A DNA stretch of 56,536 nucleotides. Origin: an uncultured Lewinella sp. Its GTDB lineage: Bacteria; Bacteroidota; Bacteroidia; Chitinophagales; Saprospiraceae. This document shows, one piece after another, positions 1 to 8,218 of this stretch. Under the pieces are notes generated by a model, which had not been told where the DNA came from, ran no database searches, and saw nothing but the letters and a program-made list of their open reading frames with translations. The stretch is from NCBI GenBank assembly GCA_913057725.1, contig CAJXOS010000023.1, positions 1 through 56,536 on the forward strand, read 5' to 3'. Numbering within the stretch: the first letter of the stretch is position 1; every line of letters begins with the position of its first letter. A program made the position numbers and the translations under genes.

Positions 1-116
1 GCTGCTCTTTTGGACGTGAAAGATGTATACGCATGAGCTAGGTATTGAATGGTCAATTTGACCAGGGTTCAATACTAGAACGAATAAACTTTCAATTTGT
101 TTTGAAATTTATGAAA

Positions 117-998
117 CTATAATTTTAACACACGTAGTGCGGTGATTTCTATCCCTACGTTTACGTGAAGAAGATACAAGCCACTTTGCCATTGGCTACA
201 ATCAATTCGTGCCTCACTGGGGTAGGAACCCAAGCGTTGTCCGTGGCTGGTGAACACATCAACTGTACTATTCGCCGGTAGATCGGTGATATTAATTTGA
301 TCTCTTACTGGATTGGGGAAAACACGCATACTCGTTTCCTCGATCTCATTGGTACTGGTAATACTCCCGCCACAGAGATCTACATTGCTATTGCTGGGGT
401 AGAATATGATGTTTTCATGCGAAGCAAAGCAGATGCGCTGTGCTGTACCGTTCTCCAGGATAGCATCTCGAAACATGGGGTAGATGAGCGTTGCATTGGG
501 GCCAACTCCTTCTAAGAATCGTAGCGGCTCACAAAACTCAGTGTCACCTACTTCTCGATCGAAGACCAATTCTCGCAGCTCTCCGATTTGATTGACTTCT
601 ACGACCGTTGCCATATCGCCGGACTGGCCATCGCACCAGCGAGCGTTCAGGTTGATCATATCTCCTTCCTCTAGTCGAAGATCGAAGATGAGATACTCTT
701 GCGGATCATCGATGGTGCGGAAATAGATTTCACTCGTGCCCGGATCCTCGCGCAGGTAGCCTACAAGTTGATCAGCGCCGAAGCCACGCTTGAAAAACAC
801 GCGATTGTACAGCTGTCCATCAATCTTGATGAAATTTGCCACCGTGACTTCTGCTGCGAGAATTCCCTCGCTGGTCTCAAGCTCGGTCCGGAAGAATACT
901 TCTCCATTAATGACAACGGGAATATAATTCTGGCCTTGCAGGGCCAGGGAGCTAAGAACGATAGCAATGCATAGATAAGAGCGTAGATGTGCAATCAT
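117..998 (-). CDS. T9SS type A sorting domain-containing protein of unknown function
   Basis: A 293-residue secreted protein. The N-terminus is a Sec signal peptide ending near residue 22 (hydrophobic core then LALQGQ). The middle has no domain I recognise; it is beta-rich and has a few Cys. The last ~75 residues are a typical T9SS type A sorting domain: the start RVFPNPVRDQINI, then a turn-rich segment and a final GLYLLHV...ALRVLKL strand. This predicts export by Sec, then translocation by T9SS to the cell surface or medium. It is transcribed alone, away from the gene at 1146. Secretion is confident from the two terminal signals; function is unknown. Confidence 0.8.
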   Translation of the reverse strand: MIAHLRSYLCIAIVLSSLALQGQNYIPVVINGEVFFRTELETSEGILAAEVTVANFIKIDGQLYNRVFFKRGFGADQLVGYLREDPGTSEIYFRTIDDPQEYLIFDLRLEEGDMINLNARWCDGQSGDMATVVEVNQIGELRELVFDREVGDTEFCEPLRFLEGVGPNATLIYPMFRDAILENGTAQRICFASHENIIFYPSNSNVDLCGGSITSTNEIEETSMRVFPNPVRDQINITDLPANSTVDVFTSHGQRLGSYPSEARIDCSQWQSGLYLLHVNVGIEITALRVLKL

Positions 999-1098
999 GG
1001 GATTATGTTTTTTGAGGTAAACAGGTAGAGCGAAGATAAGTGCCCACTTTCTTATTTACAACCGGTAAAACTGCCGACAAAGCAGCAATGCGATTAAG

Positions 1099-1125
1099 TT
1101 GGCGTGTCTTAAATCCCTAACTTTG
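1099..1125 (+). promoter_or_regulatory. Bacteroidota-type promoter (-33 TTG, -7 TAACTTTG)
   Basis: TTG at 1099-1101 and TAACTTTG at 1118-1125 match the Bacteroidota sigma-ABfr consensus TTG...TAnnTTTG, with 19 nt between box starts. The box lies about 20 nt before the ATG at 1146. No transcript evidence is available. Confidence 0.55.
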
Positions 1126-1145
1126 TTGTAGATAAATAATAATCT

Positions 1146-1445
1146 ATGTTCGAACCAGCTCATTTCCTGATTTCCTGTCCGCTGCCAATGCTTGCACGGG
1201 AAGAAGACCAACAGTTCACCGTCGCTCAGGAAGTAGCTGTCGACCGCATGTTATTGGCGGGCCAGTTACTACAATATGCCGTCTCAGAGGATGATGGTCT
1301 TTGGTGGGCAATCCTCACCGCTCAGACAGAGTGGCACGCTCGGCAAATTGCTGCCACCTTACCTTGGTGTTCTACGGAAGAGCTACAGATATCAGAACTA
1401 AGTTTCTTTGCTTCTAACGAAACCCAGGGATTCTCCTTAAACTAG
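1146..1445 (+). CDS. Small alpha/beta protein, possibly ferredoxin-like dimeric barrel
   Basis: A 99-residue cytoplasmic protein with no signal peptide. The order strand (HFLISCPL), helix (QEVAVDRMLLAGQLLQYAV), strand (LWWAILTA), helix (TEWHARQIAATLP), strand (LQISELSFF) resembles a muconolactone-isomerase-like or YCII-like dimeric alpha+beta barrel. That fold assignment is inferred from the predicted pattern only; no catalytic motif is clear. It has its own promoter at 1099-1125 and is followed by a strong terminator at 1489-1519, so it is probably monocistronic. Function unknown. Confidence 0.65.
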   Translation: MFEPAHFLISCPLPMLAREEDQQFTVAQEVAVDRMLLAGQLLQYAVSEDDGLWWAILTAQTEWHARQIAATLPWCSTEELQISELSFFASNETQGFSLN

Positions 1446-1488
1446 TAAGCGGGGAAATCACACTTTCCTGAAAGCCCTATAAAAAACT

Positions 1489-1519
1489 AAAGCCCGTCGA
1501 CTTTTGTCGCGGGCTTTTT
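1489..1519 (+). terminator. Rho-independent terminator
   Basis: Perfect 8-bp stem AAAGCCCG (1489-1496) with CGGGCTTT (1510-1517), followed by T residues. It ends the 1146-1445 transcript. Between it and the gene at 1776 the sequence is AT-rich, and I see nothing in it except the promoter at 1724-1752. Confidence 0.85.
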
Positions 1520-1723
1520 GCATGTAAGCAAATGTTCAGAAACCAATCTAAGGGTCTTAAGGGGTTAAAAGAAATAGGGTTGTTAGGTTTGAAAAAGTAT
1601 GGGGATTCGTTAATAGGGGTTGTATTATTTTGGGATCAATGCATCTACTGTCTCTTGATTTCGTATATAAAGAGTAGGTAACCACAAAAAATGCATAAAA
1701 GACAGAAAAAAAAATTTCTTTTC

Positions 1724-1752
1724 TTGATAAGGAACTGTTTTTCCTACATTTG
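1724..1752 (+). promoter_or_regulatory. Bacteroidota-type promoter (TTG / TACATTTG)
   Basis: TTG at 1724-1726 and an exact TAnnTTTG box, TACATTTG, at 1745-1752. Predicted transcription starts close to 1759, just before the GTG start at 1776, which supports that start codon. Confidence 0.6.
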
Positions 1753-1775
1753 GGAGGACGCAAACCTTTACCCCT

Positions 1776-2765
1776 GTGTTAAGTCTATTTAGAACCAATC
1801 ACCTATTGTTGGGTGTACTCATCTTAGGGTACGCTCTACTGCTACACTTGGCCTGTTTTTGGGAAACGCCAACTCCCTTGCCAGATGCGCCAGGGATAGC
1901 AAATGGGTGGCTACAGGTTTTATTTAATGAGCGTCTCTCTTGGCATCTCCCAACAACTTTGCTGTTGTTATTTCTGCAGGCTCTATTGGTTAATAGCGTA
2001 TTCTTTCATCACCGAATGATTAGCCCGGTCAATCTGTTCCCCGGGGTATTCCTGGTGCTGGTTAGTTCGGCACTGCCTGAGTTTCTAGTCTTATCACCGT
2101 ATCACTTTGCTAACCTGTTCCTGCTCCTTGCTATACGCTCCTACCTCAAGGCGTTTCGTGTGTCGAGTGCGGCAGACTTGCTTTTCAACGCGGGATTCTG
2201 GATGGGGATAGCAGCACTTTTTGTTCCGACCTACCTGTTCTTTATACTAGGTTTTGCTTTAATGTTGCCGGTCTTGAAATCGGGTAAGGTTCGGGATCAG
2301 CTGATCCTACTGATCGGCACTACCTTTCCTATTTACCTAGCCAGCATTTACTACTTCTGGGTAGATGGATTTTCCTCCTTTTGGGATCAACAATGGGGTG
2401 ATGCCTTTAGTATTCCTCAGTTTATGGAATGGGATAAAGTGTCCTACTTTGGCTTACTGTTCATGAGTATTCTCTTACTCATCGTTTTGTTTAGCCAAAG
2501 AATCTACCGGATGAAGACAAAAATGGAGGTGCAGGTAAAACTCAATATTTTCTATTGGCTATTATTGGCATCCGGGATCTCAGTGCTCTTTACCATGCCT
2601 TGGAACATGCAGCATTGGTTGGCGGCCGCGCCATTAATGGGAGTTTTCCTGAGTATGAACTTTACAAAAATGCGCCCTGCTACCGCTGAGGCATGGCACC
2701 TGCTTTTACTAGCGTTTATCTTCCTGTTTCAGTTCGGTGGCCGCCTCGGGCTTACATTTCTATAA
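1776..2765 (+). CDS. DUF6427-like polytopic membrane protein
   Basis: A 329-residue protein with about ten hydrophobic segments spread over its length and almost no soluble domain. The pattern (N-terminal FRTNHLLLGV..., internal NAGFWMGIAALFVPTYLFFILGF, then YYFWVDG) resembles the DUF6427 family of Bacteroidota inner-membrane proteins, which has no assigned function. The start is GTG at 1776, close behind a good promoter. The 3' end overlaps the convergent permease by 6 bp (2760-2765). Family membership is from memory of the pattern; the role is unknown. Confidence 0.7.
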   Translation: MLSLFRTNHLLLGVLILGYALLLHLACFWETPTPLPDAPGIANGWLQVLFNERLSWHLPTTLLLLFLQALLVNSVFFHHRMISPVNLFPGVFLVLVSSALPEFLVLSPYHFANLFLLLAIRSYLKAFRVSSAADLLFNAGFWMGIAALFVPTYLFFILGFALMLPVLKSGKVRDQLILLIGTTFPIYLASIYYFWVDGFSSFWDQQWGDAFSIPQFMEWDKVSYFGLLFMSILLLIVLFSQRIYRMKTKMEVQVKLNIFYWLLLASGISVLFTMPWNMQHWLAAAPLMGVFLSMNFTKMRPATAEAWHLLLLAFIFLFQFGGRLGLTFL

Positions 2766-4112
2766 GGACGCTTCATCGTCGAGTATCTCATCCGACGGAT
2801 TATTCGTTTCTGAGCGATCAAAGAAGCGGTATAAGACTATTCCAATACCCAAAACCACTAATCCTGCTATGGCTTGAATTGGTTTTTCGATCAGTGTATT
2901 TAATAGAAATGCACTGGTGATTAGGATGTACAAGCCCGGGACGACCGGATAGCCCCAAGCACGATAAGGACGTGCCATATCTGCATGTCGCTTGCGGAAC
3001 AAGAAAATACCGATACCCGCCAACGTCATGAAGCCAATGTCTATGAAGGTCACGTAAGTGATCAAGTCATGAAACTGGCCCCAGAGTAAGAGCAGAATGA
3101 TGGCCCAAATTGCCTGGGCACCCATTGCGTTGGCAGGGGTCTTGAATCGTGGGTGTAATCGAGCTAGGCGCTCAAAGAATACACCATCGCGAGCCATAGC
3201 GAAGTATATCCTTGGAGCAGACATCGTATAGATCGCAATAGTGCCGAATACTGACACACCAATCAGGAGCGCAACGGCCTTACCTCCTCCGTCGAGTACG
3301 GCTTCTAGGGCGTCTCCAGCCACGCGTTCCGTGCGGGCAATAGTCTCTAGTGGTAAGAGCCATAGGTAGGCCAGATTGGTCAGCACATAAGTAAGCGTCA
3401 CAATCACTGCACCTAAGAGCATTGCTCGAGGCACATTCCGTTGTGGGTGGCGGGTTTCTCCGGCCAGATAAGTCGCATGATGCCAACCACCAAAGGACCA
3501 CAGCACACCAATGAGCGCAGTAAGAAGCAGGCCAGGCCAATCAGCCGGAAGGTTCTCACTCAAAGACCAAACATGTTCGTGCGTAGTCTGATCTTTAAGC
3601 ATACTGGCTAGCAGCACAACCGCTAACAGTGCTAATAATTTGGTAGTGGTAAAAACACTGATGATCCACTGGCTAGTATTGATACCCATTATGTTGAAGA
3701 GCGTCAAACCACCAATTACGGAAATAGCCACACCAATTTGTGCCGCCTCGGTGAGTGGCATGTAAAAGGTAAGGTACTTGGCAAAGATCAAGCCCAATGC
3801 TGCTAATGAACCAGTATTGACGACCAGTAGCGTAACCCAACCGTAAAGAAAGGCCGGTAGTTTACCGTAAGCCTCTTTAAGGTATACGTAGATACCGCCA
3901 GCTTTCGGAAACATCCCGCCCAGTTCGGCAAAGGTGAGTGCACCAGTGAGTGTGACTAAACCTCCTGTGATCCATAGGACCAGCACCCAACCAGCGTGGG
4001 GGAAGGTGGCAACAATTTCTCCTGGAGTGGCAAAGATGCCTGCACCAATGCAACTGCCTACGGCAATCATGGTCAGGCCATAGAGCGTCAAACGGCGCTG
4101 TAGTTGGCTCAT
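2760..4112 (-). CDS. APC family amino acid permease
   Basis: A 450-residue inner-membrane transporter with about 12 transmembrane helices. The first helix holds the APC/LeuT-fold signature GSCIGAGIFATPG (about residues 18-30), the unwound substrate-binding helix of the amino acid/polyamine/organocation superfamily. Further family features are GALTFAELGGMFPKAGGIYVYL (second helix region) and a conserved helix near APRIYFAMARDG. It probably moves amino acids by proton symport or antiport; the substrate cannot be read from the sequence. The gene is monocistronic, and its end overlaps the convergent upstream gene by 6 bp. Confidence 0.88.
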   Translation of the reverse strand: MSQLQRRLTLYGLTMIAVGSCIGAGIFATPGEIVATFPHAGWVLVLWITGGLVTLTGALTFAELGGMFPKAGGIYVYLKEAYGKLPAFLYGWVTLLVVNTGSLAALGLIFAKYLTFYMPLTEAAQIGVAISVIGGLTLFNIMGINTSQWIISVFTTTKLLALLAVVLLASMLKDQTTHEHVWSLSENLPADWPGLLLTALIGVLWSFGGWHHATYLAGETRHPQRNVPRAMLLGAVIVTLTYVLTNLAYLWLLPLETIARTERVAGDALEAVLDGGGKAVALLIGVSVFGTIAIYTMSAPRIYFAMARDGVFFERLARLHPRFKTPANAMGAQAIWAIILLLLWGQFHDLITYVTFIDIGFMTLAGIGIFLFRKRHADMARPYRAWGYPVVPGLYILITSAFLLNTLIEKPIQAIAGLVVLGIGIVLYRFFDRSETNNPSDEILDDEASL

Positions 4113-4196
4113 ACGGGATCGGCTTGCTTTCTGCTTGTTTTGATGTTTACTCGCCCGAGAAAGATAGCCGTTTTTTAGCAGAACGGAAAAACCAGC

Positions 4197-5135
4197 TTAC
4201 TGCTTTATTACCTTCAAATAATGAACCTGGAGATCATTAATGCGCAAGGCTACGAAATAGTGCCCTGGAGCGAGGTGAGCCTCTGGGCGCCAAGTGGCAT
4301 AGTATTTTCCAGCAGCTTGCTCCGTATCCTCCAGTGTTGCGACCAGGCTTCCAGCCAAGTCGAAGACAACCAATCCTACCTTGGCTCTTTTGAATACGCC
4401 ATAATGGATTTCTGTTTCCGTAGTGAACGGATTAGGGGCTACTTGATAAACCATCCCCTTGTTGAGGTGCAGATCATTAGTGCCTACAGCAATGCCGTTA
4501 CCATCGATCATAATGTCAAAAGTGCCCTCCAAAACACCTTCGGCGTTTTCGGTGAGTGCGACGATACGATTGGTGGCGTCAAAAGGACCACTAGTAATGG
4601 AGGCCGCTGCGTCACTAGCAATCGAAGTGTCACCCTCAAAATAGAGCTGAGTGGTAAGTTGAGCAAAGCCCGGAGGGGTGATTTTGTAGTGAATATGCGA
4701 TGGTCGAAATTGAGACCCGTTGAGGTATTTCCCCGGCCTGATGGTTTCAAATAGATAAAATCCCTGATCATTGGTACGTGTGAAACCCCGCAATTTGAAG
4801 CCCTGATTATCGTATTGTCCGGCATCGTCGGCATGCCAAACATCGACTACTGTATCGGGGATGTACTGCGTGCAAGCCAAATTCAGAACACGCCCACTGA
4901 TAATCATGCGTTGTCCTGGCTCATCATCGGCAGCGAGTTTATTGTCGGCCAGGAATGGCGGTCCCTCAGTGTAGAATGGGCCTTCGCCGTAATAATCTTG
5001 TGTGGTAGGATTGCAATCAAAGGCCGGAGGGCTAGTGGTTTTGGGTTTGGCCTGTACCTTAGTGCCTAATCCTAGGCCAAGCGTAGCCAAAGTTGTATTC
5101 TTGAGGAATTTTCTGCGATTGTTAGTCATGTTCAA
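4197..5135 (-). CDS. Tat-exported, T9SS-tailed intradiol ring-cleavage dioxygenase
   Basis: A 312-residue protein with three parts. Residues 7-24 are a Tat-like signal (RRKFLK plus a hydrophobic stretch). Residues about 40-225 are an intradiol dioxygenase domain like protocatechuate 3,4-dioxygenase: the four non-haem Fe(III) ligands appear as Tyr108, Tyr137, His147 and His149 (context RPSHIH), followed by TTQLYFEGD. Residues about 235-312 are a T9SS sorting domain. The family opens catechol-type rings with O2; the actual substrate is unknown. It starts 8 bp after the preceding gene (5144-6415), so it is probably the last gene of the sigma-factor operon. A Tat route would suit an iron cofactor loaded before export. 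Confidence 0.85.
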   Translation of the reverse strand: MNMTNNRRKFLKNTTLATLGLGLGTKVQAKPKTTSPPAFDCNPTTQDYYGEGPFYTEGPPFLADNKLAADDEPGQRMIISGRVLNLACTQYIPDTVVDVWHADDAGQYDNQGFKLRGFTRTNDQGFYLFETIRPGKYLNGSQFRPSHIHYKITPPGFAQLTTQLYFEGDTSIASDAAASITSGPFDATNRIVALTENAEGVLEGTFDIMIDGNGIAVGTNDLHLNKGMVYQVAPNPFTTETEIHYGVFKRAKVGLVVFDLAGSLVATLEDTEQAAGKYYATWRPEAHLAPGHYFVALRINDLQVHYLKVIKQ

Positions 5136-5143
5136 GTGGTTTT

Positions 5144-6415
5144 TTAGAATTGGTATTGTAAGCCTAGCAATAACTGACCGTTGTTGGGCCAGCGCAACTG
5201 CTTCTTACTGATATCACGATAGTAATGGTAGGATCCCGTCACTGCCAAGCGCGGTAGCAGCGGTACTTCCAGTCCCAGACCTCCAAAGAGAGAAGCCAGA
5301 TGCCAGGATTGATTGGGGAGCTCCACCTCTACTTCCTGAGTTTGATAAATGTTCTGATAGAAATAGGTAGCCTGCATATTGCGGTGTTGCGCTAGCTGAA
5401 CAGCTGTCTGTAGGTTTAATCGAGCAAACTGCCCCAACGGCAGTTGATAGCGAACGCCAACATCCAACATGCTGCGACGATACTGCAAGTCAGTTTGATT
5501 TGGACTGGTAAATTCTACCGGTACCTCCTCAAGTGGAATGTTATAGGTAGAAGGAGCTTGGGTTGTAGTTCTTTGGTAATTGCCTTGGCTGTATCGTGCA
5601 ACTGCTTGCCAATTTCTGGCTAGCCGGAAGGCTAATCCCACGTAAGCTATATTGGCAATATCTTCTTCAACAGCACTGTCAAATGTCTTACTCTGCTGCC
5701 TGCCAAGTAAAAGCGTCAATCCGCTACTTTTTCTCACTTTAGTGGGTGCATCCTCTGGCATATTGATGACTAGAGGAAGTGCTCTTGGTAGCGCTTGAAT
5801 AAAAGCTGGTCGACTAGCTAAAGGCTTCAGCAACGTCTGTTCTGCAATCCATTCCTGTGGCAACAGGAGGTCTTCACTCTTCTCTTCATCTCCGTAGTCA
5901 TAGACCTGGTCCTTCTCACTTTCATTTAGCGGATGCGTGGTGGAAGATATTTGTTCGATTGCTATATCAGAATTACTATCTACAGGATAAGCCTCTGATG
6001 GAGGAGCCGCCACTGTCCATTGCCAATCGGGTAGCGTCTCCCCACTTGCTTGAGATAGAGGCTCTGACTGAATATCGGGTTCTTGTGTAGTATTATACGG
6101 TTTTGCTGTTACAGCAGTGTTCTTATGCTGAGACTCCCGTATAGTGCTCGTTTGGATTTTTTCTTGCTCAATACTGGTGGCGTCGGGAGCAGCTGTTTCT
6201 ACTAAGTAATCAGAGAGAGTGCGTTGGCTGAACAGCTGCCAGCCCAAGGTGCCTACAACTAGGGTGAGTCCAAGCCACCACCAGGCAAAGCGAAGTCTTC
6301 GTTTAAGCGGATGTAATTCAGGGGCAATCTCCTGCCACTGACGAGTACGCCCCTCGAATTCGAATTCCTGCTCGAGGCCATCCTTAAACAAGCGATCCAA
6401 ATCCTTACTTTCCAT
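5144..6415 (-). CDS. Candidate anti-sigma factor: one TM helix plus outer-membrane-barrel-like C-terminus
   Basis: A 423-residue protein. Residues 1-40 are charged and presumably cytoplasmic (DLDRLFKDGLEQEFEF...). Residues 43-62 form one transmembrane helix. About 65-230 is a low-complexity Ser/Thr/Glu-rich region. About 230-423 has alternating hydrophobic/polar strands (GLAFRLARNWQAVARYSQ, ...LLLGLQYQF) and ends in Phe, as outer-membrane beta barrels do. Its start overlaps the sigma-factor stop by 11 bp (6405-6415), a coupling typical of sigma/anti-sigma pairs. The combination suggests a protein linking both membranes to control the sigma factor. That role is inferred from position and architecture, not from a recognised anti-sigma domain. 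Confidence 0.7.
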   Translation of the reverse strand: MESKDLDRLFKDGLEQEFEFEGRTRQWQEIAPELHPLKRRLRFAWWWLGLTLVVGTLGWQLFSQRTLSDYLVETAAPDATSIEQEKIQTSTIRESQHKNTAVTAKPYNTTQEPDIQSEPLSQASGETLPDWQWTVAAPPSEAYPVDSNSDIAIEQISSTTHPLNESEKDQVYDYGDEEKSEDLLLPQEWIAEQTLLKPLASRPAFIQALPRALPLVINMPEDAPTKVRKSSGLTLLLGRQQSKTFDSAVEEDIANIAYVGLAFRLARNWQAVARYSQGNYQRTTTQAPSTYNIPLEEVPVEFTSPNQTDLQYRRSMLDVGVRYQLPLGQFARLNLQTAVQLAQHRNMQATYFYQNIYQTQEVEVELPNQSWHLASLFGGLGLEVPLLPRLAVTGSYHYYRDISKKQLRWPNNGQLLLGLQYQF

Positions 6416-6956
6416 ATCCCTGTACTTGTTGTTGATGAATGCGCAGCATATCCTGCAGTTTTTTTCGTGCTTTCGCTAAGTTCGACTTTGAGGTTCCCCT
6501 GGCGATTCCCAGCTCAAGTGATATTTCCTCATGGCTATACCCTTCGATCACATGCAGCACAAAAACAATGCGATACTGGGCAGGAAGATGCTGCACAAGT
6601 TGGAGTAGATACTCTCCCTCTAACTTGTCATTGGCCTTATTGTAGGTAATCGGTGGTCTGAGTTCATAAATGCCTTCCTTATGAGCCTGTCTTTTCCGAT
6701 AGTGGTCAATGCCACAATTGATAATGATCCGGCGAAGCCAAAGCTTGAAGGGGACCTGATCCCGGTATTGATGAATATTTCGGAACATCTTCAGAAATCC
6801 ATCATTGGCGATCTCCTCTGTCTCCTGTCGGTTTTGCCCATAGCGAGCAGCTACTGACATACCGTAGTTGTACATCAACTCGAATAGCTGCTGTTGGGCC
6901 TGTGGTTTATTCTCCCGACAAGCTTGAATGAGATATGTGAGATCCGGTGTCTTCAA
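6405..6956 (-). CDS. ECF RNA polymerase sigma factor
   Basis: A 183-residue sigma-70 family protein of extracytoplasmic-function type: region 2 at about residues 20-95 (ending FKLWLRRIIINCGIDHYRKR) and region 4 at about 125-175 with the helix-turn-helix YSHEEISLELGIARGTSKSN. Region 3 and region 1 are absent, as expected for the class. It sits third in a compact minus-strand operon, 10 bp after the lipoprotein gene ending at 6967, and overlaps the next gene by 11 bp. The operon also carries its likely regulator and the dioxygenase. Target promoters cannot be read from the window. Confidence 0.93.
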   Translation of the reverse strand: MKTPDLTYLIQACRENKPQAQQQLFELMYNYGMSVAARYGQNRQETEEIANDGFLKMFRNIHQYRDQVPFKLWLRRIIINCGIDHYRKRQAHKEGIYELRPPITYNKANDKLEGEYLLQLVQHLPAQYRIVFVLHVIEGYSHEEISLELGIARGTSKSNLAKARKKLQDMLRIHQQQVQGYGK

Positions 6957-6966
6957 GTATAGATGG

Positions 6967-7395
6967 TTATCGGCCGAAATGAGATACGGTAACTAGGCGT
7001 TCATCCGAATCAAATTGTGGAAAGTTGGCGTAAAAGTCCCTTTCGGTCAAAAAGGCTCCTAATACAAGTGAGTCTGGGCTGCTGTACACAACCGTGTAGT
7101 CTCTGAACACTTGATCACTCATTCCAGACCAAAGGCGGAGTTCTTCTCCTCTCAGTTCCCAAGTGCCGCCGTTGTAATCCAGGTAGAATCTACCAGTTTC
7201 CTGCAGGCCAAGCAAACATTGGGCAGTAAAGGGACCAAAATTGCCAGCTGGCTGTCCATTAATTTCCACATTAGCCAGGCGCCAGTTGCCATGTAAGTTG
7301 GTGACTTGCGGGCCTACGGCTTCTTTCTCACAACTGGAGAAGATGCAGCAGGTGAGTAGTATTGTTAAGGTGGTGAAAAGGAACTTGTTGATCAT
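6967..7395 (-). CDS. Small lipocalin-like lipoprotein
   Basis: A 142-residue predicted lipoprotein: signal peptide with lipobox ending FSSC21, so the mature protein is anchored in the outer or inner membrane. The rest (LHGNWRLANVEINGQ..., GLQETGRFYLDYNGGTWELRGEELRLW) resembles the short lipocalin-like domains common in Bacteroidota; ligand and function are unknown. Its ATG overlaps the stop of the upstream gene by 4 bp (7392-7395), and the sigma gene follows after 10 bp, so the three are co-transcribed. Confidence 0.75.
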   Translation of the reverse strand: MINKFLFTTLTILLTCCIFSSCEKEAVGPQVTNLHGNWRLANVEINGQPAGNFGPFTAQCLLGLQETGRFYLDYNGGTWELRGEELRLWSGMSDQVFRDYTVVYSSPDSLVLGAFLTERDFYANFPQFDSDERLVTVSHFGR

Positions 7396-8123
7396 TTCAG
7401 CAGGGCTTTAAAGTTGGCGTTGTCAACGCTGAAGAAAGAGTAAAAACCACAGCTCAAAATTTTCATTTCTACACTGAAATTCCCATCTAGAACGATTTCA
7501 TCGCTTTCTGGCCGGTATTCTACTGCTGTAAATTCTAATGTCTCATGTTCGAAGTAGAAGCCGTTGCTGGTCATTGTATAATTCTCAACCCATTGGTGCT
7601 CGAAATTGGCGTCTGGGAAGCTGAGTAAGAATTGATTGAGCTGACTGTCGCTAAATAAAGCATTGCTCTGGCCCCAGTTCTCGTTTTGTAAGCTCTGCGC
7701 TAAGACTTCATGGTTGTTGTAGATATAGCTACCATCTGGTTGCTGGCTCAATGCACTACGAGCTTCTTCTAACACAAACTCAAGCAGGAATATCTCCTGT
7801 TCAAAGGGGGTGCTTTCATCCAAGACAAAACGCAGTGAGCCAATCAGAACAATAGAATCTTCATGAACGGGGCGATACTGCGCGAAATACAGCATGCGAT
7901 CTGATTCATTGACGTCTTGAAAGGTCAACGCCACCTCTACATCCTGATTGCTGTAGATAGCTGTGGTTTCCTGTTGGTCAGGGTTTTGATAGTTGACATC
8001 AGTGATATCAAACTCCAAAAAGTAGCCGAGTTGCGCGGGGGCTACATCCTGGCTGTTCACGATTAAGTTTTGCTTGCAGCTAAGGCAAGTTAGAAACAGT
8101 AGAGGGAGCAACAGATACTTCAT
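7392..8123 (-). CDS. Hypothetical lipoprotein, first gene of the sigma-factor operon
   Basis: A 243-residue protein with a lipoprotein signal (LLFLTCLSCK, lipidated Cys about residue 16). The mature part is acidic and beta-rich with no domain I recognise. Translation is coupled to the next gene by a 4-bp ATGA overlap. Being first, it would be the most exposed product of the sigma-factor operon, so it may be a stress-sensing or accessory envelope protein; this is speculation from position only. Confidence 0.7.
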   Translation of the reverse strand: MKYLLLPLLFLTCLSCKQNLIVNSQDVAPAQLGYFLEFDITDVNYQNPDQQETTAIYSNQDVEVALTFQDVNESDRMLYFAQYRPVHEDSIVLIGSLRFVLDESTPFEQEIFLLEFVLEEARSALSQQPDGSYIYNNHEVLAQSLQNENWGQSNALFSDSQLNQFLLSFPDANFEHQWVENYTMTSNGFYFEHETLEFTAVEYRPESDEIVLDGNFSVEMKILSCGFYSFFSVDNANFKALLK

Positions 8124-8218
8124 GATCTCGTGTTTTACTGTTATACACGGAAGAAGTAGGGGAGGGGGTTGCCTAGAGGATCAAATATTTTTTTGCAGCG
8201 TTTTTAAGTCAGCTGCAT

